This document shows positions 1 to 10,739 of a DNA stretch of 64,000 nucleotides, piece after piece. Under the pieces are notes generated by a model. The model saw only the letters and a list, made by a program, of their open reading frames with translations, made no database searches and was not told where the DNA came from. Origin of the DNA: Ustulina deusta (taxonomy: Eukaryota > Ascomycota > Sordariomycetes > Xylariales > Xylariaceae); contig JAJNNX010000013.1 in NCBI GenBank assembly GCA_023159155.1, positions 124,001-188,000 of the forward strand. The letters are read 5' to 3'. The stretch's first letter is position 1. Each line of letters opens with the position of its first letter. A program made the position numbers and the translations under genes.

Positions 1-1057
1 TGCGTCACAGTGCCGTGACGGCCGCGCAATAACTGGGTCTCTCGTAAGAGACAGGCTCCATGTCTGCAGCGGGCCAGCGGGCCACCTGGAAGTCTGTGGA
101 AACCGCGAGCGTGCAGATTACGAATGGTGGGTGTTGGGAACTGTAGTTGGGGCCAGGTTGGGACCACGCGGACAAGGTTCGCTGGAGACGACTGCCCACT
201 AGCACAGTAGGCAGGCGAGGAAGGGAACGAGATCATGCACCGTGTACGTGAGCATCGTTGCTTGCAGGGGTAAATGGTCTGAAGATCGCCACACTGCCAG
301 ATACCCCGAACGGAAGTCGCTTGTCAGGCAAACGGCAGCATGGAAGAGACCGCATGGGAAGGTAGCTAGCCGGGTCTGTCTGCACTATTCCCAACAGGTA
401 CCGCCATACACCAGTGAGGTACACTATTCAGGCAACGCTAGCCAGCTATTTTGGCAGGTCAGCACCCCGTTCAAGCAGGTCTTGTCCAGGCACAGAACGA
501 CAACTTGGACACGTTGCTGCGACCCAATTCTCGCTCACCAACAGGCCAATCATGAGCGAGTTGCTAGTCTTAGACCTTCCAGCGTCTTCGGTTTCACTTG
601 AACTTCGTGAACGCGGTCATTGGTTCAAGATGCCGCCAAAGCCACCAAAGGAATGCAACTCCTTTTCACCTGCAGCGTTGGTTGCTCAATTCGTCCAGCA
701 CCTTGTTGGAGTGTACCTAGTCGACCTTGACCGCCTACCGGACCTATCATTTTCAGACTGGCAAAGTCTAGTCCCATGTGTATCCGTGAATGCGAATGTC
801 ATGTAGGTAGGGTCTTCATGTTATGCTTTCATAGCGCCCCCGGTCTTCGGGAGCATATTAGACATCATAATAAACAGACTTCCGGAGATCGAGATACACT
901 AGAATCCAGCCAGTTACCATGTACGGTACGCATCACTGGACTCCATACACACCTGATGAAACGGGTCTTGTTATCATAACAAGAGAGGACAGATGGGGCC
1001 ACGGTGTATGGAGGTGTCCACTATGACTACTATCAACTATTGATTGATTAACCTCCC

Positions 1058-1085
1058 GAGCTTAAGGTTTCGAGCTTAAGGTTTC
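1058..1085. repeat. Exact tandem duplication of a 14-mer
   Basis: The 14-base unit GAGCTTAAGGTTTC occurs twice in direct tandem with no mismatch. It lies in non-coding spacer, and no function can be inferred. Confidence 0.8.
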
Positions 1086-3686
1086 AACCTCAAGTCATTT
1101 GGAGGGGTATTAGATAACAAGTGTCCACGCCAGCCTGAAGCGATGGATACCTAGTGGCGCGTGGCCCAAGGTCAGTTGGTCCATGCAGCTCGTATGCGTA
1201 TCTATCTGTTTTCGGCTGTGGCAGTGTTTGAAACCGCTACTGGAGGGGCATGATGCAAGCTGTCATCATCTTCTTTGTAAATAGATCAAAAATTGTTTAT
1301 ATGTGGCTCAGTCTCACGCAATTCGTAATAGGTACATTAGGTAGTAAATTATTGTGACCCTATCCTACAAGATTGTGGGGAGCGATAGTAATGGCAATGA
1401 TTATTATGTTGCAACATGATGCAATCGTGGTGGTCGTTTCACCCTTTTGGGCAGGACTGGAAGCTCGCATTCCACAAAGCATAGCGGACCGCTCGCTGTG
1501 TGACAATTTCTCGGTTGCCCATATTTGCATTCCAGCCGTGCAACGTGTCAGCCGTGTTATCGTGACAGGTACCTGGAGGCACTGTTTATATAGTCAGGAT
1601 ACCTAGCTACAAACACCACCAGCGTGGTTGTCTTCGGCTCTCCTATTTTCGACTTGACAAATGGCATGCAGGAAGACATTTGTCTAAACACCACTACTCT
1701 ATAGGTATAACGCAGTACGGCTGGTCTCAGCCGTCCCGTTCGGATTGTGTCAGCGATCGTCAAGATTGACGGTATCTAACATGAGACATAATCCAGAGAG
1801 ACTGGTCACTTTTCCTCCCCTTTGAGGACGTTTGTTTGGCAGGTTTGAAACAAATGCTACCGCTGACCAGAACAGTTGGAGGGAGTACCGTTCGCTAAAT
1901 AGGTACCTACGCTATAGCTTACAAGCGCTGTATAATAATAGATTAACAACTGTTGGGCAGAATTGGCGGTTGCGTAGTGCAGTGCCTAGTGCACACTAGG
2001 TACTGTATGCTACACCAGGCGGCGATTCAGGGGATCATCCCATGATTGGCATCGCAGACTTTAGCAAAACAATAAGAAGTTTATTTTGGCGAATGAGAGA
2101 CCAGCTATGCCGCCACACTCGATGTTGTCGTTGCCGTGTTATGCGACCCCATGTTTTGGTTTTGGGTCTAGGCTATCAATGGCTTGCGATCGTCGGATTG
2201 ATCAACGGTCCGGATGTAATGCGAGGATGCAACAGATTCTAAGGAGGCACTGCTTCTGCTTCATTCTTGTCCGGACAATGCGGTCGTACTGCTAAAACAA
2301 TCGCAGGGCGTACCGTAACAACTGCGCGCGATCGATCATGCACATAGCCGCTGGAATTGCACGAATATTGTGTACCGTAGCAGTTCATCAACACCAAAAA
2401 CAAGCTGCGCTGGGCGAAGCACCATGTTGCACAATGTACCATGGGCCGCGGGGTAGGTATATTTAGGTATGGCCGGAGGTTGCCGCTCTCGCGATTCGCT
2501 ACGTACCTAGAGATGCCTACCAAGTATTGAAGCACTACATCATCGTACAAGTTGACGAAATTCATGGGTACGCAGCAGAATTAACACATTTCGGTGCGTC
2601 GGTAGGACGAAACCACTGGTCGTGTTTGACTGGGTTTGCTTGCTGCAGGCCTACCTACATACTATATGTCCATACACATATGTAGGTAGTTGTTTTCTGA
2701 GCCACCATAATTGTTTTGGTATGTAGGTAGCTAGTTGCTTGCAACATAAGATGCTGTCCTCCCTCTCTCTCCATATCTCTATCTATCTACCCTTAGCAAT
2801 CCCTAAGTAAGCGGCAGACCAACCCTATCATATAGGTTAGTCGTCTTCATAAGAGAAATCAGGTCTGCGACAGATATATCATATACGGTCCCTGTTGCAT
2901 GACATTGTGGAGTGAAGCTACGCCCAACTTGAAATTAGTCTTGGCTACACAAAATGCACGGGATGCAGTAGTAGTGTATATGCAGTAGGTAGCAGCTGGG
3001 TGAGCGGGTTGTGGATTGCATGTGTGTTGACAACGCGGGTGCTTAAGTGGTCCTCCAGGTGGTTGTTGTGGTTGTTCTCTGTACACTTTTAGGATGTGTC
3101 GTTGGTTTGGGGGCTAGTTTTCATTCGCCCAGCCACAACACTTGGCCCTTCAGTGTCTTTCGCTTACAGAACTCCCGTCGCTTACCAGTCAACCTCGCAC
3201 TAGTGTAAATTCCCTTTTTCACACTTCTGGACATACCGGTATTGAATTTCATCGCAACCTCACTTCACCCCTTGCAAAAATATCTGATACAAACAACCTA
3301 TGCGTAACTCATCTTGTATGCAGCCTACTGCATGCGGCCGAGCCTAAGGCCACCAAAATATTCCCGGAATCCGCAATTATCGGCTGCCTAAGGCCTGTCG
3401 GTAGGTACCTCCACTACACGCACGACAAGATTTATACCGGTAGTACACCCCGGATATCGTGCATTGATCGTGTGGGCCGCTCTAGGGGTTTTCCTTCTGT
3501 CTTGCATCTTGACCGCCTTCTCGTATACTCACGACATACTTCCTCTACGCATCTAATCCGCCTAAAGGGGACGACATACTCGTCTAATCCGGTCATTAGC
3601 TCCGGCTACCTGCGAAGTGTCAAGAAACAGAAGAGAGAATTCAAGGAAAAAAATTTTTTATCACCCGAAAGGGAGTTTGCATTGCG

Positions 3687-3708
3687 TGATCCTCTTGCAA
3701 GAGGATCA
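3687..3708. repeat. 22-bp perfect palindrome
   Basis: The half-site TGATCCTCTTG is followed immediately by its exact reverse complement, giving a perfect 22-bp dyad with no spacer. It sits about 130 bp before the UTR4 start codon, so it lies in the promoter or 5' leader. It could be a dimeric factor-binding site or an RNA hairpin, but a hairpin without a loop would have to open its central pairs. Confidence 0.75.
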
Positions 3709-3838
3709 ACCCTTCACCGCTCCCTTGTCAAAACTCTCCAAGTCGTATATCCTGGGACTTGTGAAGATTTGAAGGACCAAAGAAAGAACTGCCGAATATT
3801 CTACAAAAATTCCACGATTAAAGCTGGTTGCTGCTACC

Positions 3839-5003
3839 ATGACTGCATCAGCTAGTTCAGATGTCAAGGCGATCTTGCTAGACATTGGTAAGGAATCATG
3901 CTTTCTCCCCTCGTCTTATCATCATTCGTGCTGGGTTCCTTCTCGTAGGGGTCGCCTGCATTAGCCCGTCGCGTTAACTAATGGGGATCGCGAACAGAGG
4001 GCACCGTCTGTCCAATCTCCTTTGTCAAAGACGTCTTGGTAAGACCCAGCTTTTTCGCATCTACTATGTAGTGAATGTGTTGCATCATATCTGCGTCTGT
4101 CAGGTCCCCTAGACTGGAAAGCGTTGTCACTTTCACTGCCTTGTTGGCAACCACTCTATGCAGAATAGGAGGTGGCGATCTACAACTTGCTGGCCGTGAT
4201 CTTGTGACCATCACATGCTCCGTGGCTTCGGACATTTGTTTTTTTCGGAACGAACAGACCCTTACAGGTTGTGCCGTGCCGATCTCCGATCATGTCTTAT
4301 CATTCGTTGCACGTTGACTGTTTCCCGGGCAATGCTGTCGCAGAATACTACCCCCAATGTGCTGTGGGCTAATACGTCGTCTCAGTTTCCCTATGCGCTG
4401 AGAGTTCTCCCAGAAACTCTCGAGACCCAGTGGGATAATCCAAGCTTCGCCAAGTACAAGGATGCATTTCCCCCGGAATACAGAACATCTAAGGATGATT
4501 TGGCAGCCCATACCCGAGATCTCATGGACAAAGACGTAAAGATCGCTTACTTGAAAAGTCTTCAAGGATACTTATGGGCAGAGGGATACGCAGCGGGCCA
4601 TTTGAAAGCACCCCTCTTTCCAGACGTAGCGGATAAGCTTCGCGCATGGCATCAAAGTGGTTTCAAGATCATGATCTACTCCTCTGGGTCTGTACCGGCA
4701 CAGAAACTACTATTTAAACACACAAATGCTGAGCCATCGGACTTGACGCCCATTATCTCGGACTGGTTTGATACTGTTAACGCTGGGCTGAAAACAGAAC
4801 AAAAGAGCTACCAGACGATTACGGAATCTCATCCGGAAGTTCCGGTTGGGGAGTGGCTTTTTCTCAGTGACAACGCAAAGGAAGTCGATGCAGCTATTGC
4901 CGCGGGGATGCAGAGTAGGGTTGTACAGCGTCCTGGCAACCCCGAGCTGCCTCCTGACGTGATAGGAAGACTTCCCCTCATAGAATCGTTCGAACAGGTT
5001 TGA
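3839..5003 (+). CDS. UTR4: Enolase-phosphatase E1 (methionine salvage)
   Basis: This enzyme enolises and dephosphorylates 2,3-diketo-5-methylthiopentyl-1-phosphate to the acireductone in the methionine salvage pathway, in the cytosol. The model has three exons (3839-3887, 3998-4038, 4386-5003) with GTAAGG and GTAAGA donors, giving 235 residues, the usual family size. HAD-superfamily motifs are visible. Motif I is D15-I-E17-G-T at the exon 1/2 junction, with Glu at D+2 as in enolase-phosphatases. Motif II is YSSGS near residues 128-132, a Lys-rich LKTEQKSY follows near 165, and motif III is LFLSDNAKE near 188-195. Exon 2 joins exon 3 at KDVL-FPYAL, as in homologues. The second intron is 347 nt, long for this window. 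The ATG is preceded by a CTACC context, and the exon 1 reading is unique. Confidence 0.93.
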
Positions 5004-8000
5004 ATTGGCAAGGCAAAGGCGTGGGCGTTTTTTTAAGCCGACTTCCGAGGACGATAATGAACCTGGCCCGAGTCAAAGTGATCTCGTCAAATGGAGGAGT
5101 CCAACGCGACGGATGCCGAGGAAGCAATTCAATAGTCTGATGGTGTCGGAAGCGTCCCCGAGCGACGCAGTTTTGGTTCATTCGAACGTCGATGAGGCCG
5201 ATATCACATACACACGTTGCTTCTAACAGCGTCCACCTCGAACGATTAGGTGTTTCGATAGACCTTGTTACTTAGACAAATAAGAGTAAATACAAGAAAC
5301 AGCAGAGGGCGCGCCTGCTCCGTGGTCATACTTCAGATATGAATGTGCCTATTCCCACTATTTGCTTGTATCATCCTCACGTGATCAGCGTTCTCAACAA
5401 GCGCAAGGATAAATCAATGCCCTAATAGGTGCCTAATAGGCAGTTTAATGAAATGCTAGGAAATAAAATAAAAATTAAGACCCTTGTCGCCAGTACTTTA
5501 CGCTACCCGCGATCGGCTACGAGTCCGAGGCGCTTCTCGTGGCGCAGGCATGGTTCTTGTACCTAAGTCACCACCATGCAGGGGGTGCATTTGGGGCTGC
5601 AGGAGGCGGTAATTTGCCATCCATTGGCACAACACGGCCTGAAGCCTGTGCTAAATGCAGTCCTAGATGTGATACCGTAGGGGATGCGAACGGGGGTCGC
5701 CCTGCTGGCTACGGCTAAGCCTACTCATGGGGTACTGTAGTGCGGTGTAGAGGGTATCTAGTCTAGGTGTTTCTCAACCTGGGGTAGGTTACAAGATTGT
5801 TACCAGGGGACGCGCCAAGACTTACTCGGGCTGTCATGTAAGTACTTAAAGGTAATATCAATTTGTTTTACTAGAGAAGTTAGCCAGCTCGCTCGCTTGA
5901 TGGCTTCTACCGCAGTACACTACACGTACCTCGTGCAGCAGTCTGCACCATAGACTTCGCGATATGCTTGGGGCTATGAGTAAGGCCTTTTCCATACCCA
6001 TGAGTGACTGCAACCCATACATCGCGATCACGGCTTCACGAATCAATCAAACGATAAACACAAAATGCAACTAGGTATCACAGCCGGAGTGGCTGGCGAA
6101 AGTCAATCTACTTCTAATTTCCGGAGTAGAAAGGCTGGCTCTAGATAAACCCATGACGAAACATATCACTGGCCAATAGGTGGCAAATTAGCCTTCTACG
6201 AGATACATAGTATGTAGTGTAGTGTATATAATACATACTTAACCTACACGTGTGCCTAACATATGCAAGACATTGATTAGGTAACTGCCTCGCCGATACC
6301 CTCAGGTAGTCTCACGTGAAGGCTATCCCTAGATATTTCAACTGGGCAGAACATCAACACTTAAACATAGCCAAGACATGATATTTGATTGATATTAGGT
6401 ATCTTGGTCAAAACATGGATAGGTAGCGTATTCTACACTACACTAGCTTTCAGTGATTGCCGATATCTAACCCCTAATCTACGTGGACGCCGTTTCTGAA
6501 TCAGGGTACCGGTACCGTATTCTCATGCGACCCAGATGCCTATTGATACTACCTAGTATTCTCATAGCCACCACTGAATCAACCGAGATGAGTTTCTACA
6601 GTACCTACCTGTGTACTTACAGACCAATCTGTTATGCATGGTCCAAGGAACATTGCATGGGTATCTCTATGCATAATACCGGTACCTAGTACATACACCA
6701 AGCATACAAGTAATTTGCCAAGCATGGCGCTCGAGAGATACGCTAGGTACACTACATGAAGGACAATTCGCCGTTCGCCATAGAAAGTCTCTCTGTGTAC
6801 TGACACGACAGGTCCCATACATTAAGGATTGCCTCCCGATATCCATACACGACCAGGCTTCCCCAACATTTCTGCCAAATCAGCCTGCCGCAGATCGCGC
6901 CCAAGAACGGGAAGCTTCGGACATTCGCCACCTTGGATAGAAAAATAAAAAAAAAGGTTACAGTACCTACTAGACTAGTAGGTAAGGCATCACAGATCGT
7001 ATGCATACTTGCCTCTCAATGTTTCAGCGGTCGAATGATTGGGGGTAAGGAGGTAGGATGCAAGTGCGAGGAGGTTACAGTATGCTAGGTTCGCATAATG
7101 CATAGGGGCGTCACGCGACGAAACGCGCTTGCAGTTAGTCGATATCGTCCCACGATCTCATGATACGCTCGTAGAATCTTCTCTCTATTTCTACCCATAC
7201 CTTCCCCGGGCTGGAACTTCCCATGGTGCACGGAGGTATTGGGTTATTCGCAATGACCAAATGAACACACCATCATGATGATAGCCAAGCATTTTCAAGA
7301 TTCGTTAACATTGGCTACACACACACACACACTCGTTAAGCTAAACGACCTCTCATGGGTTGCGTTAGGCAGCGAGCTAATCATCGACTGTACCGCTCGA
7401 GCCCCGTCCATGGTATCATTTCCATCCTTGCGCAACCAATTGGCCTGTGTGCGTTCCATGATTTTAGGATCGACGGAATGTCCTAGAAGCATTGTGATGC
7501 ATTCCTATTCGCCTCGTCCTAGGGGGAAGACCGTATACTGTGTACTTCTTGCCACTATTGGTAGTGACAGGGACCCTGATCACCACGCGTCTGTCGTCCC
7601 TTCACGCTGAGAGGCCGACTCAGGCTCTCCAGATTGTCGAATGAATGAACGCACGGCGCAGGCATTTCGAAGTCGCCTGACTACAATGTGCACCATCTCG
7701 TTGGTCCAGCCAGCCACCCCACTCTAAGCCCCCTTCATGTCTGAAGGTTAAACGTGGTTGCGGGGTAACCGTCGAGCGGTTGATGAGCCTAGGCAGTGTA
7801 GGTGGCGATCTCGAAGGAGGTGGCCGGTGGGGAAGTTCAGGAAATTCCAAACAACGGTCGCAAATAGACTGTTAGGCAATAGGGAAGCTCGCGGGATTGG
7901 CCGAACGCCGCTGGGCCAACGGACGTTATTTATCCAATTCTTGGGGGAATGGTTATGAGTTGTGACTATTACGACGAATTGACGCGAGACTGACAACCTA

Positions 8001-8105
8001 CCGAGATATCCGCATGAGCACGTATTGTAATTCCCAGCTTCTCGCGGTTAAGTGGCTAGGAGGATAGCTCCGAAAATCGAGCATCTGACTCGCCATTCGT
8101 CTTGC
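5004..8105. other. 3.1-kb spacer between convergent UTR4 and BMT2
   Basis: No gene is recognised; the short open frames lack ATG starts or any familiar pattern. Two perfect TCACGTGA boxes (5377-5384 and 6312-6319) match the core bound by Cbf1/USF-type bHLH factors, but they lie downstream of both neighbouring genes. There is a CA-dinucleotide run near 7315-7332, and the AGGTACC-type spacer motif is dense around 6480-7000. Confidence 0.6.
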
Positions 8106-8975
8106 TCAGACTGCCGAACCACGAAGGACAATTGAGAAATTATTTCTTGCGGAACCGGAGCGAAGCTCAGCCTTCCTGAAGGCGGGGACTTTAGTCGGGG
8201 TGTGTGACGTCCTCTCCCAAAGGTAGTAGACTAATTTTTGCGTAATTTTGCTCTGCGTTTTCATGTATCCGAGAGCGTTCATTATCCTCTCTAGTAGCGG
8301 CTCGTCCATGTACCTTGAATTCGTGACACAAGGAGCAGGCAAGACTAGAAACAGGCATGGAAATGCTGATAGTGATGCCGTGGTATGTGACTTTAGGAAA
8401 TCTAATGTTCTGAGAAGCATATCGCCACGGCCCTGAGCATCAGGGACGAAGTTCAGCACTAGAGATAGACTGATAATATCGAAAGTATGCGTATCATCGC
8501 TCGGCAACGGCCTCTTCATGAAGTCTTGTTGAAGAATACCCTCCCCTTGACTATTGAGGTCGATTCTTTCCATGTCAAAGAACCCGCTTTTAGAGCACTC
8601 GTTTGTCGCGCTAAGAGCGCCAACTTCGAGCATACGCACCGAACCATCCGCTGTGAGGCCTGATGCGTGAAACTTGGGCTTAAGCCACTCCATCAAGACT
8701 CGTGAACTGTCACCACCGCGATCATTGCGCTGCCCCTGAAGACTTGCTTGTTGATACTTCTGGAGGCCACCCAGAGCAGCAATTTCTGCATCAGCTGCGA
8801 CCTCAGAAGCCTTGTCCCCTTTAGCAACGGCTTGTGCCCTTTTCTTCTCTAGTTGGTGGATAGTGTTGATGAGTCCTCTTGTTGCTTTGCGTGATATCGA
8901 TCTTGGTTTTTGAACTGTCGGTGGCCGTCCCTGAGCCAATGTTTTGACAGGTCGCTTCTTCTTTTTACCAACCAT
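8106..8975 (-). CDS. BMT2: 25S rRNA adenine-N1 methyltransferase (Bmt2 family)
   Basis: The family methylates N1 of a conserved adenine in 25S rRNA in the nucleolus using S-adenosylmethionine; its animal relative is the SAM sensor SAMTOR. The gene is a single exon of 289 residues. A lysine-rich N-terminus (residues 2-12) fits nucleolar targeting. A helical region (about 30-85) precedes the Rossmann-type core: MLEVGALS (115-122) is the SAM-binding loop, MERIDLNS (135-142) carries the acidic residue after strand 2, and LSLVLNFVPD (170-179) is the family signature, followed by LVLPAPCVTNSRY. The ATG at 8975 was chosen because the frame further upstream contains only a TTG. An out-of-frame ATG lies 8 nt upstream (8983) and opens a frame that overlaps the start. 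The family call is strong; the rRNA position is inferred from yeast. Confidence 0.93.
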   Translation of the reverse strand: MVGKKKKRPVKTLAQGRPPTVQKPRSISRKATRGLINTIHQLEKKRAQAVAKGDKASEVAADAEIAALGGLQKYQQASLQGQRNDRGGDSSRVLMEWLKPKFHASGLTADGSVRMLEVGALSATNECSKSGFFDMERIDLNSQGEGILQQDFMKRPLPSDDTHTFDIISLSLVLNFVPDAQGRGDMLLRTLDFLKSHTTASLSAFPCLFLVLPAPCVTNSRYMDEPLLERIMNALGYMKTQSKITQKLVYYLWERTSHTPTKVPAFRKAELRSGSARNNFSIVLRGSAV

Positions 8976-9773
8976 ATTTCCATACAAAAAGATTAGTATA
9001 ATCGGTAAATAATGAGTTGAAGCATGTCTATAGGTACTTAAGTAGGTATACCTTACATAACCTATGAAGGCACAATAATCTCACCAAATGCCTTATCAGA
9101 AGCGTTATCTTGCGCTCGGACCACTGATAACGGCTCTACCCTCAACACTCCACCACGATTCCTCTCATAAAGACTACCTAAGTAGGTACCTACTAGATAG
9201 TGTAAGACCGACCATCGAACCCACGACGACTATCGACCACAACCTCACCACCCGGCCGCCCAACACCCTATTCCGACACCATGGCTCCCAAAGTCTCTAC
9301 GAAAGGCATTGCCTAAACTCTCCCCGTCGGCGACATCGTCAAATCTCCGATATGCCTCTAAACACTGCTTCCCTCAGGGATTCGGCTTGTCCGTTGCATC
9401 GACAGTAAACAATGTTGCGTAGTTCTGTTAATCAGGGCGTATGCTGCTCGTACCGAGTGTTTTAGATACGCTCCGAGCTGAATGAAACCTGCATTGAGAA
9501 CGGCGTTGCCTCGGATCAAGGTTTATGTGTTTGATGAACAAAAGTGATCCTCCCGTGCCGAGGAATGGGAACGGGATTTGCGGCTTTGCCTTCTATTTCT
9601 ATCCTACTCGTACAATGTGAGCTGCCACCATTCGTGACTGACTCGTAGCAAGTCTGCATTATACATTGCTCAGGTCCTCATAATCCTAAGCTACTAGCCA
9701 AATTACAAATTCCTACGAAAAGGATATTTGTAGCTCTATGTGATGTGAATACGTGGAGTAAAGGTTGGGCGGT
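8976..9773. other. Spacer between BMT2 start and TIM8 end
   Basis: The stretch holds an isolated ATG in good context (CACCATGGCTCCC at 9281) that opens only 11 codons before TAA at 9314. I could not join it by splicing to any later frame. The rest looks like BMT2 promoter and TIM8 3' region. A small unrecognised gene or a decayed gene is possible. Confidence 0.45.
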
Positions 9774-10199
9774 TTAGCTCTGGCGAATGTTTTGTAGATG
9801 CTTCATCGTCAATGTGCTGATGTCGAAGAAGCGGTCGGCGCAGTTCGCCATGCAGCTCTCCTCACTCCTTTCGAGCTTGCTATTCTTGATCGACCCGGTG
9901 ATGCACTTCTTGAAGCAGACGTCGGTCAGGGAGTGGACAGCTGGAAGGAGGGGAAAGGACTGTCAGCGCAGTGTTCGCATAGATGTTGAATTACGGAAGA
10001 GGGCGATGGATGTAATCAGGTAATTGCGTGATATCTAGGTGATTTGAAGAGGGAGAAGAAGAAGAAGGGGAAGAGACGGAGACGTAGACGAACTGGCTTG
10101 TAGGCGAGCCTTCTGGTTCTCGTTCTGGAGGAATTGTCGAAGCTCCGTCTTGTCCCTGTCGTTCAGCTTCTCGAGGTCAGCGCTGTCGATGTTGTCCAT
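9774..10199 (-). CDS. TIM8: Small TIM chaperone Tim8, mitochondrial intermembrane space
   Basis: Tim8 pairs with Tim13 in a hexameric chaperone that escorts hydrophobic precursors across the intermembrane space to the TIM22 complex. Two exons (10199-10094 and 9940-9774) are joined by a 153-nt intron with a GTTCGT donor and a CCAG acceptor, giving 90 residues, as expected for the family. The twin CX3C motif is complete: C44-FKK-C48 and C65-MAN-C69, with the usual 16-residue spacing. It is flanked by VHSLTDV before and [14 protein letters not shown] after, which match the Tim8 pattern rather than Tim9, Tim10 or Tim13. Exon 1 encodes the acidic N-terminus that starts [12 protein letters not shown]. 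An open frame continues upstream of this ATG but has no homology-like pattern, so the MDNID start is preferred. The gene lies on the same strand as D2HGDH, with about 540 bp between them. Confidence 0.93.
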
Positions 10200-10739
10200 C
10201 GTGTTCTGTTTTTGCGATTCTTCAGCGAGCGGATTTCGAGGATTTGTTGGAGAAGGGAGGTGAGTAGATTGGGAGCTCGATATCAGCGCTGCTTCTTCGC
10301 AGCCGGAGGTGTAGTCGTTTGATTGATGGGATTGAAGGGTGTTTGTTCTGTCGTCCGGTCGTGTTGAAAGCAAGCCAGGAAATTCCGAAGTGCTGTTCTT
10401 ATCTTATCGCCGATGTGGGGATCACTGAGCCTACCTACCCGGTAGGGTACGTACACAACGTATGGCTTCAACGTTTAAAGGTTTGACGAAATTTCGGGTA
10501 TATTAGACATTCTACATGTATGGCAAGTAAATATAGTAGCGATTGGGAACTTTTAAGAATAGCGAGAGGCCAACGCTCACGAGGCAGAGGTTAAGTGTGG
10601 TGGCATGGGGTTTGGGACACTCCATGGTAACACGATTCTTGAGGGGTAGCCGTCCCGGAACTCGAAAACGCTCGAGGTTGGAAATGTTATACAAGACATC
10701 TATTCAGATTGTATATTATGAACTACCTATATCTGAGCG
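10200..10739. other. TIM8 promoter and D2HGDH 3' region
   Basis: No gene is seen. The stretch separates two genes on the minus strand, so it must hold the D2HGDH terminator region and the TIM8 promoter. It is AT-rich near 10500-10550 and 10690-10750. Confidence 0.6.

Larger units (their letters stand above)
1..3838. other. Gene-poor spacer upstream of UTR4
   Basis: I see no convincing gene here. The longest open frame (about 3142-3855, +) has no ATG and overlaps the UTR4 start, so it is treated as 5' leader or chance. Other open frames are under 130 codons and resemble nothing I recognise. The stretch holds scattered AGGTACCTA-type motifs, a tandem 14-bp duplication near 1060, a partly repeated block around 3530-3590 (ACGACATACT followed by TCTAATCCG, twice) and a perfect palindrome at 3687. 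Confidence 0.6.

Noticed and set aside
1301..1340. tRNA-like TGGCTCAGTCTCACGC stretch
   Set aside because: No matching B box or acceptor stem could be found around it.
3142..3855. 237-codon open frame on the plus strand
   Set aside because: It starts at TTG, has no ATG, overlaps the UTR4 start codon in another frame and has no recognisable pattern.
3978..4235. 85-codon minus-strand frame over the UTR4 introns
   Set aside because: It overlaps exon 2 of UTR4 and is explained by chance opposite an intron-rich stretch.
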